Assembly: GCA_964346355.1 (NCBI GenBank) | Contig: CAYFUH010000014.1 | Coordinates: 1-37,675, forward strand | Reading direction: 5' to 3' | Source of the DNA: UBA6115 sp964346355 | GTDB lineage: Bacteria > Bacillota > Clostridia > Christensenellales > Aristaeellaceae | DNA length: 37,675 nt | Part shown: one piece after another, positions 15,065 to 22,044 of the stretch | Position numbering within the stretch: position 1 is the stretch's first letter | Layout: every line of letters starts with the position of its first letter | Made by a program: the position numbers and the translations under genes | The notes under the pieces: model-generated | The model's database searches: none | What the model saw: only the letters and a program-made list of their open reading frames with translations | What the model was told of the DNA's origin: nothing

Positions 15065-15574
15065 ATGTTGCGGATGCATGTATTTCTTGTCGGCATGTCC
15101 GGCGGCGGAAAAACCACCCTGGGGCGCAAAGCCGCTGCCAACCTCAACCTGCGTTTTGTGGATACGGACCAGCGCGTCAGCGAGATGATGGGTCTGTCGG
15201 TCAACGAAATCTATGCCACCCTGGGGGAGGAGTTCTTCCGCAATGCGGAATCCGGCGTCCTGATGGAGCTCACGGGCGATGAGCCCTGCATCATCTCCAC
15301 CGGCGGCGGGCTGCCCACCGTGCACGAGAACGTCCTGCTCATGCAAAACCACGGGGTCATTATTCACATCGACCGGCCGCTGGACCAAATCCTGTCCGAC
15401 ATCAAAATCGACAGGCGCCCCACCTTAAAGGATGGCTCACATGAGGATGTCATCCTGGAATACAACAAGCACATCGGCTTTTACCATGCCTGCGCGGATT
15501 ATACGCTGGACAACGCCTACGGCTACGCGGTGGGCGCCGCCAGATTAACGGCGATGATCCAAAACCTGGACTGA
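15065..15574 (+). CDS. aroK: Shikimate kinase
   Basis: 169-residue P-loop kinase that phosphorylates shikimate with ATP in the chorismate pathway to aromatic amino acids. Walker A is GMSGGGKTT; the shikimate-binding DTDQRV follows (DxD); ISTGGGLP is the glycine-rich substrate loop; the LID has DRRPTLKD. Normal family length. The ATG at 15065 has AAGGGG 8 bases upstream. It is alone here, without other aro genes, between the infC operon and an oppositely oriented SOS-type gene that ends only 16 bases beyond its stop. I see no separate terminator. Confidence 0.93.
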   Translation: MLRMHVFLVGMSGGGKTTLGRKAAANLNLRFVDTDQRVSEMMGLSVNEIYATLGEEFFRNAESGVLMELTGDEPCIISTGGGLPTVHENVLLMQNHGVIIHIDRPLDQILSDIKIDRRPTLKDGSHEDVILEYNKHIGFYHACADYTLDNAYGYAVGAARLTAMIQNLD

Positions 15575-15590
15575 TCAAAGCGGCAGCCCA

Positions 15591-15884
15591 TCAGAACAAG
15601 TAAGGGTTGCCGTGCACCAGGCCGCCCACACGGCAGATTTCCTCCGGCACCTTCTCCTCTACAAACCATCTGTTAAAATCATCCAAAAACAAATAGGTCT
15701 TCCCGTGCCCAATGCGCACGGTATAGCGCAGGCCGTAGCCGCCCACGTTAATTGCGACCGCGGGCCCGGTGTCCATCACCTGGTCAATCACAAAGCGCTT
15801 CTCCCGGAAGATCAGCCACAGCGGCCTGATGTCGCCCTGTTCATTTGTTTCATGCCCTACCTGCACAAAGGTCTTCCTGGCCAC
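15591..15884 (-). CDS. Small protein under a LexA box, possibly SOS-associated
   Basis: 97 residues, soluble, no signal peptide or membrane helix. Beta-rich with segments FREKRFVIDQVMD, GGYGLRYTVRI and YLFLDDFNRWFVEE. From memory this resembles a small clostridial family found near Y-family DNA polymerases and the DUF6504 type attached to DNA polymerase IV; that link is tentative and no function is known. Start GTG at 15884, 9 bases after a perfect AGGAGG. The promoter has a LexA-type box lying entirely in its spacer, which is strong support for DNA-damage regulation. No polymerase gene is adjacent. Monocistronic as far as can be seen. Confidence 0.72.
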   Translation of the reverse strand: MARKTFVQVGHETNEQGDIRPLWLIFREKRFVIDQVMDTGPAVAINVGGYGLRYTVRIGHGKTYLFLDDFNRWFVEEKVPEEICRVGGLVHGNPYLF

Positions 15885-15906
15885 AACACGACACCTCCTT
15901 TACCAC

Positions 15907-15935
15907 AGCATAATACGAACGTATGTTCTTGTAAA
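15907..15935 (-). promoter_or_regulatory. Promoter of the 97-residue gene
   Basis: On the minus strand TTTACA (15930-15935) and TATGCT (15907-15912) with a 17-base spacer that is filled by the LexA box. Confidence 0.65.
15916..15929. promoter_or_regulatory. LexA/DinR box
   Basis: CGAACGTATGTTCT matches the Bacillus LexA consensus CGAACRNRYGTTYC at 13 of 14 positions. Lying between -35 and -10, it would block polymerase until RecA-stimulated LexA self-cleavage. Confidence 0.85.
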
Positions 15936-15958
15936 GGCCTGGCGCGAACCAATGGACA

Positions 15959-15986
15959 CAAAAAATCCCCTGGATGTCCAAGGGAT
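15959..15986 (-). terminator. Terminator of tRNA-Thr
   Basis: 9-bp stem (15965-15973 with 15978-15986, one G-U pair), 4-base loop, then six T on the minus strand, directly after the tRNA 3' end. Confidence 0.82.
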
Positions 15987-15991
15987 CTGAC

Positions 15992-16067
15992 TGGAGCTGA
16001 TGATGGGACTCGAACCCATGACCTCCTCCTTACCAAGGAGGTGCTCTACCGCCTGAGCTACATCAGC
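15992..16067 (-). tRNA. tRNA-Thr (anticodon GGU)
   Basis: 76 bases including an encoded CCA. Acceptor GCTGATG pairs with CATCAGC. Anticodon stem CCTCC/GGAGG encloses loop TTGGTAA with anticodon GGT. T-arm ATGGG-TTCGAGT-CCCAT. Reads ACC/ACU threonine codons. Single-gene unit with its own promoter and terminator. Confidence 0.96.
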
Positions 16068-16078
16068 GCGCAAGCGGT

Positions 16079-16107
16079 AGTATACCGCAAGCATTTGCAA
16101 AATGCAA
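16079..16107 (-). promoter_or_regulatory. Promoter of tRNA-Thr
   Basis: Minus-strand TTGCAT (16102-16107), 17-base spacer, TATACT (16079-16084), about 12 bases before the mature 5' end. Confidence 0.75.
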
Positions 16108-16217
16108 GCGCAAATTTGAAGAAAGGGCCCATGAACATCAATTTCCAGATTATGCAAGAAAACGGCAAAAAAGCGCATCAATCAGCAAGATATTCATTGT
16201 TTGTTCAAGAAAATTGC

Positions 16218-16246
16218 TTGAAAAACAAGTTTCGTTGTGTTACTCT
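16218..16246 (+). promoter_or_regulatory. Candidate promoter of rho
   Basis: TTGAAA (16218-16223), 17-base spacer, TACTCT (16241-16246). It is the best-spaced pair upstream of rho and would leave a leader of about 340 bases. Confidence 0.45.
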
Positions 16247-16249
16247 TTC

Positions 16250-16592
16250 CCTGTCAAGTAAGTAAGTGAGGTAATGTATACCATCCATTCAACCTCGGTT
16301 CTGCGAAACACTCGTATGTGTGGATTTTGACAAACCAACCTGATAGACCCCCGAGGAAGACGGAACTGATTGCCAAAGGCACAATTTGCCGGGACAATCA
16401 AGGGGCGGTGTGTAATGGCAGGAAAAAACTTGACGGATTCATTGCACCTGCGGTGCATACCAGGATACGTCCTGAGAAATAAAATAAAAATCAAAGGATT
16501 CCACATCGCGTAAACCGTGAAACCAAACGCTCAACAATTCACTCACAAAAAGTATGTTCATTTTTGAACTCAATCCCCTAAAGGAGGAAAAC
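16250..16592 (+). promoter_or_regulatory. Long, probably structured leader of rho
   Basis: No gene here. Several local hairpins are visible: a nested stem GATTG..CC..GGCA / TGCC..GG..CAATC at about 16369-16399, GCACC-TGC-GGTGC at about 16444-16456 and AGGA-TACG-TCCT at about 16461-16472. rho is autoregulated through its leader in other bacteria, so this may be an autoregulatory element. I recognise no known riboswitch. The minus-strand open frame 16439-16927 crosses it but looks like chance. Confidence 0.45.
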
Positions 16593-18542
16593 GTGTCTGA
16601 TTCACTGACGCTTTCTGCCATGACTGTTTTGGAGTTGCGCAAATACGCCAGGGAACAGGGCATCACCCTGTCTGGCCGGACCACCAAAGCAGCCATTATC
16701 GACCGCATCCAGTCCGCGCAGGCGCAGTCCCCGCTGGAGGAGGCGATTAAAAACCAACCCGCGCAAAGCGCGCCCCCCACGCAGCGCCCGGCAGCGCCTG
16801 TGCGCCGCGCGACCATCATCGCCGATGACAGCGACGATGCTGCGCCGCCGCCCCGCATGCCCGCGCCGCCGCGCCCCAGCATTGATAAGACCAAAACATC
16901 AACCGGCAAAACGAAGCCAGCCTTCACGCTGCAAGGCTCGCGCGCTTGGCATAACCCGCAGCCTTTCTACCAGCATCAACAGCAGCCGCAGCAGCGCTAC
17001 GCGCCGCAGCTGTCCCAGGGCATCAATACCCTGCCGCGGGAGCAGGGCGCGCCGGACACTGGCTTGTATTCCGCTGTGAAACCGCGCCCGGTCACCCCAA
17101 AGACGGTGTCTCGCTTTGGGCCGGAAGCATCCAGCATTCCGGAGCCATCCATCGACACGCGGCCAGTGGTGCCGCAGCCCCGGACCACGGTGCCGGATCA
17201 CCGCCAAAGCGCGTCGCAAAGCAATGCGTTCCGCTCCGTTTTGCCCACCCAGATGACGGAAGTGGAGGCGGATGACGAGCTGATGATCGACATCACCATC
17301 CCCGAGCCTGGTTTCCCGGATCCTTCCATGGTGACAGACCCCAAAACCACCGCCAATGTGACAGATCTGCTGGCGGCTGGTGACCTGGGCGATGGAGCGG
17401 GTGTGCTGGAAATTCAGCAGGATGGCTACGGCTTCCTGCGCGCGGGCAACCTGCTGCCCAGCCGCAATGACATCTATGTCTCCGGCACGCAAATCCGCCG
17501 CTTCCGGCTGCGCAACGGGGATTACATCGTCGGCAAAACCCGCCCCCAGCGCGAGAACGACCGCTACGCCGCCATGCTCTACATCACGCAGATTAACGGT
17601 GAGGATGCGGACAACGCGGTCAAACTGGGCGGCGTGGTGGGGGAGGAGCACGCCCGCCGCGATTTTGATGAGTTGACACCCGTCTACCCGGACCGCCGCA
17701 TCCGTTTGTCCACCAAGGAGGACAACGACCTGGTGCTGCGTCTGATTGATTTGTTTGTGCCCATCGGCTTTGGCCAGCGCGCGATGATTGTGGCAGCGCC
17801 CAAGGCCGGCAAGACCACCATCCTCAAAAAGATTGCCCTGTCCCTCAAGCGCAACCATCCGGATGTGCACACCATGATGCTGCTGGTGGATGAGCGGCCT
17901 GAGGAAGTAACCGACTTAAAGGAAAGTGTGGGCGGGGACATCTTCTACTCCACCTTTGATGAGCCGCCGGAGAACCACGCCCGTGTGAGTGAGCTGACAC
18001 TGGAGCGCGCAATGCGCTTTGTGGAAGCCGGCAAGGATGTCGTCATCCTGCTGGACAGCCTCACCCGCATGTCCCGCGCCTACAACATGCTGGCGCCCAG
18101 CTCCGCCCGGGTGATGACAGGCGGCCTGGCGGCCGGTGCCATGAACAAGCCCAAGCGCTTCTTTGGCGCCGCGCGCAACCTCAAGGAAGGCGGCAGCCTC
18201 ACCATCATCGCGACCGCGCTGGTGGATACCGGCTCGCGCATGGACGGCGTCATCTTTGAGGAATTCAAGGGCACAGGCAACATGGAGCTGACCTTGGACC
18301 GCAACCTGTCCGAACGCCGCCTCTTCCCGGCTGTCAGCCTGCTAAAAAGCGGAACCCGGCATGATGAATTGCTGTTGACAGAGAAAGAAATGGAAGTCAC
18401 CGCCAAGGTACGCGACCGCTTCTCCATGTCCAGTGAGCAGGATGCCATCTCCCTGGTGCTGTCCATGCTAGAGAAATCCAGGGACAATGACGAGTTTGTG
18501 ACCCGCTACGATGACTGGATGAAGCTGATGCGCTCTGTATAA
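16593..18542 (+). CDS. rho: Transcription termination factor Rho with a long disordered N-terminal insert
   Basis: 649-residue hexameric RNA-dependent ATPase that releases transcripts (E. coli Rho has 419). A Rho_N helix domain (about 4-40, LTLSAMTVLELRKYAREQGI) is followed by roughly 215 residues of Pro/Gln/Ala/Thr-rich low-complexity sequence. The cold-shock RNA-binding domain starts near 258 (GVLEIQQDGYGFLR). The ATPase core follows, with GFGQRAMIVAAPKAGKTTIL (Lys about 407), VILLDSLTRMSRAYN and the Q/R-loop region ending in RHDELLL. GTG at 16593 is the start: AAAGGAGG lies 5-6 bases upstream, while the in-frame ATG at 16554 has none. rpmE, often next to rho in Bacillota, is absent; galM follows after 24 bases. 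Confidence 0.95.
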   Translation: MSDSLTLSAMTVLELRKYAREQGITLSGRTTKAAIIDRIQSAQAQSPLEEAIKNQPAQSAPPTQRPAAPVRRATIIADDSDDAAPPPRMPAPPRPSIDKTKTSTGKTKPAFTLQGSRAWHNPQPFYQHQQQPQQRYAPQLSQGINTLPREQGAPDTGLYSAVKPRPVTPKTVSRFGPEASSIPEPSIDTRPVVPQPRTTVPDHRQSASQSNAFRSVLPTQMTEVEADDELMIDITIPEPGFPDPSMVTDPKTTANVTDLLAAGDLGDGAGVLEIQQDGYGFLRAGNLLPSRNDIYVSGTQIRRFRLRNGDYIVGKTRPQRENDRYAAMLYITQINGEDADNAVKLGGVVGEEHARRDFDELTPVYPDRRIRLSTKEDNDLVLRLIDLFVPIGFGQRAMIVAAPKAGKTTILKKIALSLKRNHPDVHTMMLLVDERPEEVTDLKESVGGDIFYSTFDEPPENHARVSELTLERAMRFVEAGKDVVILLDSLTRMSRAYNMLAPSSARVMTGGLAAGAMNKPKRFFGAARNLKEGGSLTIIATALVDTGSRMDGVIFEEFKGTGNMELTLDRNLSERRLFPAVSLLKSGTRHDELLLTEKEMEVTAKVRDRFSMSSEQDAISLVLSMLEKSRDNDEFVTRYDDWMKLMRSV

Positions 18543-18566
18543 TACAATCAGCTTGAGGGAATGAAG

Positions 18567-19601
18567 ATGAAAAAAACGGCCTTTGGTATAAATCCGAATG
18601 GCGAGGAGGTCGTCCTCCTCACCATGCAAAATCAAAAAGGGATGGCGGTCACGGTGTGCAGCTTCGGCGCGCGCTTGGTCAGCATCCTCTGCCCGGACCG
18701 CGAAGGCAAGCTGGCGGATGTCTGCCTGGGTTTTGATCGGCTCGTTGACTATCAAACGCGCTCGGGCTACCTGGGCGCCACGGTGGGCCGCTGGGCCAAC
18801 CGCATCGGCGGGGCATCCTTTATCTTAAACGGGAAGGAGTACGCGTTGTATGCCAACGATGGCGCAAACACCCTGCACGGCGGCCGCGATGGCTTTGATA
18901 AAAAAACCTGGCGCTATGAGACAGTGGGGGAACAGCAGGTCATCTTCCGCTATACCTCCCCTGATGGGGAGGAGGGCTTTCCCGGCACCCTGAACACCAA
19001 AGTCACCTATACCCTGGGGGATGAGGGGGATTTGTCCATCCGCTATGACGCGGTGAGTGATGCCGATACGGTCATCAACCTCACCAACCATGCCTATTTC
19101 AACCTGGCTGGCAGCGGCACCATCCATGACCATCTGCTGCAAATTCAGGCAGATCAAGTGACCGAAGCGACAGAGGACTTAATCCCCACCGGCAAGCTGC
19201 TGCCTGTTGAAGGCACACCCTATGATGTGCGCGCCTTCAAGCGCGTGGGCGATTGCCTTGCCATGAAAAACATCAACGCCATGTTTGACAGCGCCGACGG
19301 CTTTGACATCAATTACGTGCTCAACCCCGTTGGCAACGACGCAGCTGCCACCCTGAAGCATCCGGCGTCCGGCCGTGTGATGCGCGTGTATACGGATCAG
19401 CCGGGCATCCAGGTGTATTCGGGCCAGGGGCTTTCCGGCAGCGCGAAAAACGGGGGCACCTATGTCCCCTACAGCGGCATCGCGCTGGAGACGCAGCACT
19501 TCCCCGACAGCGTACACCACAGCCACTTCCCCAGCACCGAGCTGGGCGTGAACCAACCCTTTTATTCAGAAACCGTCTACCAGTTCAGCGTAGAGGAATA
19601 A
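18567..19601 (+). CDS. galM: Aldose 1-epimerase (mutarotase)
   Basis: 344 residues. Interconverts alpha and beta anomers of galactose/glucose, feeding the Leloir pathway. Family marks: GATVGRWANRI, NTLHGGRDGFDKK, the catalytic His region LTNHAYFNLAG and, near the end, GIALETQHFPDSVHH with the catalytic Glu. ATG 18567 is chosen over 18561 because GAGGG then has 7-base spacing. It follows rho by 24 bases without a visible terminator, so partial co-transcription is likely. A shared bidirectional terminator separates it from a convergent gene whose N-domain is also of a sugar-anomerase type. Confidence 0.94.
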   Translation: MKKTAFGINPNGEEVVLLTMQNQKGMAVTVCSFGARLVSILCPDREGKLADVCLGFDRLVDYQTRSGYLGATVGRWANRIGGASFILNGKEYALYANDGANTLHGGRDGFDKKTWRYETVGEQQVIFRYTSPDGEEGFPGTLNTKVTYTLGDEGDLSIRYDAVSDADTVINLTNHAYFNLAGSGTIHDHLLQIQADQVTEATEDLIPTGKLLPVEGTPYDVRAFKRVGDCLAMKNINAMFDSADGFDINYVLNPVGNDAAATLKHPASGRVMRVYTDQPGIQVYSGQGLSGSAKNGGTYVPYSGIALETQHFPDSVHHSHFPSTELGVNQPFYSETVYQFSVEE

Positions 19602-19618
19602 ACGACTTCCATAACTAA

Positions 19619-19649
19619 CAAAATCCGGGCACACGCCCGGATTTTTGTG
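19619..19649. terminator. Bidirectional terminator between galM and the fusion gene
   Basis: Perfect 10-bp stem AAATCCGGGC / GCCCGGATTT (19621-19630 with 19635-19644), loop ACAC, T run on the plus side and TTT on the minus side. Confidence 0.88.
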
Positions 19650-19663
19650 TGGCATGAGAGTGC

Positions 19664-20701
19664 CTATGCATGCTCTTTCAACCATTCTGCTCTGATGGCG
19701 GCATAGACGGCCAAATCCTCAAAGTCCCCGGTCTTGGCATTGCGGTACTGCCGGGTGATGCCTTCCTGCTTCATGCCGGCTTTTTGCAATACGCGGCCGG
19801 AGGCGGGGTTGTCAACAAAGTGCCTTCCAACGATGCGATGAAAACCCACCTCCAAAAACAGGAAGCGCATGACGCGGATCACTGCTTCCGTCATGATGCC
19901 TTTTCCCCAGAAGCGCTTGCTGAGACAATAGCCGATTTCGCACTGCATCAAGTGGTCCGAGCAGTTCATCGCGGCAATGTCGCCGATGACCTCGCCGTTT
20001 ATCTCTATCACCCAGTGGTAGGAGCGCTTGTTTTTATAAGCGGCAATCCAATCCTGAATCAAACCTTGGGTGAACCTACTATCCGGGTGGGTATCCCACA
20101 CAAGGAGGGATGAAACCGCCGGATCCCCGCACCAGTTGTCAAACGCCTGCTGCGCGTCCTGCTGCTGGTAGCGCCGCAACAAAAGCCGCTCGCTTTTTAG
20201 CGGCACGGTGCCTTTGTGATGCAGCAGGCCGGCGTCCTCCGCGGTGCCTGACGCGGTCGGAATCACCTTGATTTTAAACACCGCTTTGCGCCCCTTGCCG
20301 CTGCCCAGGCCAGGCTGGTGCGCGTCCTCGGGGAAGAAGATGCCAAACATCCCTTTTTGCAGATGGATGGGGCTGCCCTGGGAGGTGCCCTCACTCAACT
20401 GGATGTCGCGCTGCGGGTCATAATCGCAAAACCCCTGGATCTGGTCCAGCGGCGCCCAGGCGATGGTTTCCTCATGCTGCAAAACCAGTTGCAAATCAAT
20501 ATAGTTTCGGTGCGCTTCCCAGGTGGTGACATGCTTTAATTCCGTGTCCATGATGTTGAGGAAGACATCCTCCCCGTCAATCTCATGCCGGCCGTTTGGC
20601 ATGTCATCCAAATCCATCCCGCGCAGCGCCAGGATGACCTTGTCCAGGTTGGGGTGCATGCCAAAGTAGAGGGGCAGCCGCTGGATCCGGTCCACGATCA
20701 T
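19664..20701 (-). CDS. Fusion: YhcH/YjgK/YiaL-type anomerase domain plus RimJ/RimL-type GNAT acetyltransferase
   Basis: 345 residues, cytosolic. Residues 1 to about 150 are a YhcH/EbgC-like cupin: WEAHRNYIDLQLV (61-73) and GIFFPEDAHQPG (120-131), the metal-binding marks of the family. Members include N-acetylneuraminate anomerase and the beta subunit of evolved beta-galactosidase. Residues about 168-345 are a GNAT domain: SERLLLRRY start, acetyl-CoA loop RFWGKGIMTEA (263-273) and NPASGRVLQKAGM. The two parts are normally separate proteins. The frame is open throughout with no sign of a sequencing fusion. AGGAGG precedes the ATG and a strong promoter lies upstream. Substrates of either domain are unknown. 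An amino-sugar role that links them is only a guess. Confidence 0.88.
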   Translation of the reverse strand: MIVDRIQRLPLYFGMHPNLDKVILALRGMDLDDMPNGRHEIDGEDVFLNIMDTELKHVTTWEAHRNYIDLQLVLQHEETIAWAPLDQIQGFCDYDPQRDIQLSEGTSQGSPIHLQKGMFGIFFPEDAHQPGLGSGKGRKAVFKIKVIPTASGTAEDAGLLHHKGTVPLKSERLLLRRYQQQDAQQAFDNWCGDPAVSSLLVWDTHPDSRFTQGLIQDWIAAYKNKRSYHWVIEINGEVIGDIAAMNCSDHLMQCEIGYCLSKRFWGKGIMTEAVIRVMRFLFLEVGFHRIVGRHFVDNPASGRVLQKAGMKQEGITRQYRNAKTGDFEDLAVYAAIRAEWLKEHA

Positions 20702-20739
20702 CCCGGGTCACCTCCTGTGTTTTCATATGATCTGCCCTT

Positions 20740-20768
20740 ATTTTATAAACTGCGCGCGTTTACGTCAA
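20740..20768 (-). promoter_or_regulatory. Promoter of the YhcH-GNAT fusion gene
   Basis: Minus-strand TTGACG (20763-20768), 17-base spacer, TAAAAT (20740-20745). Confidence 0.75.
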
Positions 20769-20815
20769 TCTTAATCGCTTTTTCGGGTTTTACCCTATTT
20801 TTCGCTGAAAATTCC

Positions 20816-20845
20816 TTGACCGCAAACCGCTGCTTATGATATATT
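20816..20845 (+). promoter_or_regulatory. Promoter of rplU-prp-rpmA
   Basis: TTGACC (20816-20821), 18-base spacer, TATATT (20840-20845). Confidence 0.65.
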
Positions 20846-20851
20846 AACCCA

Positions 20852-20940
20852 TGGCCGCTCGGGAGAGGCTCCTAAACGCATTTTTGCTGCCTCGGGCTGA
20901 AAGACGCCTTGGTGCCCGGCGAGTAAACATTTGGAGGTGC
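20852..20940 (+). promoter_or_regulatory. L21-type leader RNA before rplU
   Basis: About 90 bases between promoter and ribosome site. CTC..GGGC (20891-20897) can pair with GCCC..GAG (20914-20923) around the loop TGAAAGACGCCTTGGT. Position and the segment resemble the Firmicutes ribosomal L21 leader, thought to regulate the operon by protein binding. Assigned by eye only. An ATG at 20851 in frame with rplU falls in this leader and is not a start. Confidence 0.65.
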
Positions 20941-20946
20941 TGCAGT

Positions 20947-21252
20947 ATGTACGCAATCATTGCGACTGGCGGCAAACAGTATCGTGTGTCCGAAGGGGAC
21001 ACCATCTACATCGAAAAACTGGACGCGAAGGAAGACAGCAAGGTCACCTTCCCCGTTCTCTTCCTGTCTGGGGATGAACCCAAGTTCGGTGATCCCGAAG
21101 TCGCCGGCGCGAGCGTGACGGGCAAGGTGGTCCGCCATGGCCGCGGCAAGAAGATCATCGTCTACAAGTTCAAGGCGAAAAAGAACTACCGCCGCAAACA
21201 GGGCCATCGTCAACCCTTTACCCAGGTGGAAATCACGCAAATCAAAGGCTGA
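20947..21252 (+). CDS. rplU: 50S ribosomal protein bL21
   Basis: 101 residues, full length. MYAIIATGGKQYRVSEGD start, FPVLFLSGD and the C-terminal YKFKAKKNYRRKQGHRQPFT are diagnostic. Binds 23S rRNA domain I. GGAGGTG lies 8 bases before the ATG. First gene of the conserved Bacillota order rplU-prp-rpmA. obgE, which often follows, is not here. Confidence 0.97.
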   Translation: MYAIIATGGKQYRVSEGDTIYIEKLDAKEDSKVTFPVLFLSGDEPKFGDPEVAGASVTGKVVRHGRGKKIIVYKFKAKKNYRRKQGHRQPFTQVEITQIKG

Positions 21253-21254
21253 GA

Positions 21255-21569
21255 ATGACCGTCATTCGCATGCTGGGCACGCGGGAGAACTACACAGGGT
21301 TTGAGGTCTCCGGCCACGCGGATGCGGGAGAAAAAGGGTACGACATCGTCTGCGCCGCCATCTCCTTTCTGGCCACCACCTGTGCCAATGCGCTTGAAAG
21401 CGTGGCAAATGTCAGGATGACCGCCACCCAAGAGGATGGCTACCTCAAGGCAGATGCCGCGCAGACCAACGAGAAGACCCAGACCATCCTGCGCACCTTT
21501 TACCAGGGCGCACAGGACCTGAGCCAGGCTTACCCCCAGCATGTCAGACTGATAGAGACATTTAATTGA
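21255..21569 (+). CDS. prp: Ribosomal-processing cysteine protease Prp
   Basis: 104 residues. Cuts the N-terminal extension from ribosomal protein bL27 during ribosome assembly. The catalytic dyad is recognisable: His in FEVSGHAD and Cys in DIVCAAISFLA. It starts 2 bases after the rplU stop, with AAAGG inside the rplU end as a weak ribosome site, so translation is probably coupled. The next gene encodes an L27 with exactly the expected cleavable extension, which supports the assignment. Confidence 0.94.
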   Translation: MTVIRMLGTRENYTGFEVSGHADAGEKGYDIVCAAISFLATTCANALESVANVRMTATQEDGYLKADAAQTNEKTQTILRTFYQGAQDLSQAYPQHVRLIETFN

Positions 21570-21589
21570 GTTAAACGGAGGAAACTTTC

Positions 21590-21886
21590 ATGTTAAAGCT
21601 TGATCTTCAATTATTCGCTTCCAAAAAGGGCGTTGGCTCTTCCCGTAACGGCCGCGACAGCGCAAGCAAGCGCCTGGGCGCCAAGCGCGCTGATGGGCAG
21701 TTTGTGCTTGCCGGCAATATCCTGGTCCGCCAGCGCGGCACCAAGATCCACCCCGGCAACAACGTGGGCCGCGGCAAGGATGACACCTTATTCGCGCTCT
21801 CTGACGGCCTGGTCCGTTTTGAGCACTACGGCAAGCTGCGCAAGAAAGTCAGCGTCTACCCCGTGGAAGCCGCCGCGGCGCAGTAA
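21590..21886 (+). CDS. rpmA: 50S ribosomal protein bL27 with cleavable N-terminal extension
   Basis: 98 residues. The N-terminus MLKLDLQLFA followed by SKKGVGSSRNGRDS is the classical Bacillota pre-L27: Prp cuts after LQLFA so that the mature end reaches the peptidyl-transferase centre. The rest (KRLGAKRADGQFVLAGNILVRQRGTKIHPG) is typical and of normal length. GGAGG precedes the ATG and a terminator follows. Last gene of the rplU operon. Confidence 0.97.
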   Translation: MLKLDLQLFASKKGVGSSRNGRDSASKRLGAKRADGQFVLAGNILVRQRGTKIHPGNNVGRGKDDTLFALSDGLVRFEHYGKLRKKVSVYPVEAAAAQ

Positions 21887-21903
21887 TCACCACACGCATA
21901 TTC

Positions 21904-21931
21904 ACCGCTCCATCACGATGGGGCGGTTTTT
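21904..21931 (+). terminator. Terminator of the rplU operon
   Basis: 10-bp stem ACCGCTCCAT / ATGGGGCGGT (21904-21913 with 21918-21927, one G-U pair), 4-base loop, then T run. Confidence 0.87.
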
Positions 21932-21937
21932 CATATC

Positions 21938-21966
21938 TTGACATGCTTATCAACAATTTGTAACAA
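21938..21966 (+). promoter_or_regulatory. Candidate promoter of the cdaA operon
   Basis: Perfect TTGACA (21938-21943), 17-base spacer, weaker TAACAA (21961-21966). The 80-base leader is AT-rich and contains other -10-like hexamers, so the exact start is uncertain. Confidence 0.45.
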
Positions 21967-22044
21967 AAACTTAAATATGATACACATCCACTGATTTTTG
22001 TTGTATACTACCAATAAGCACAACACAAGAAAGGAAGAAGGCCG

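Noticed and set aside
15612..16265. 217-residue plus-strand open frame
   Set aside because: It runs antisense through the LexA-boxed gene, its promoter and tRNA-Thr; coding here would conflict with well-supported features.
16250..16592. Known riboswitch or T-box ahead of rho
   Set aside because: No T-box sequence, no recognisable aptamer core and no terminator with a T run before the ribosome site; left as an unclassified leader.
16899..17870. 323-residue minus-strand open frame
   Set aside because: Shadow of rho; no start signal and no recognisable domain.
20851..20946. Upstream start for rplU giving 32 extra residues
   Set aside because: The segment overlaps the L21-type leader, and bL21 normally begins MYAIIATGGKQY.
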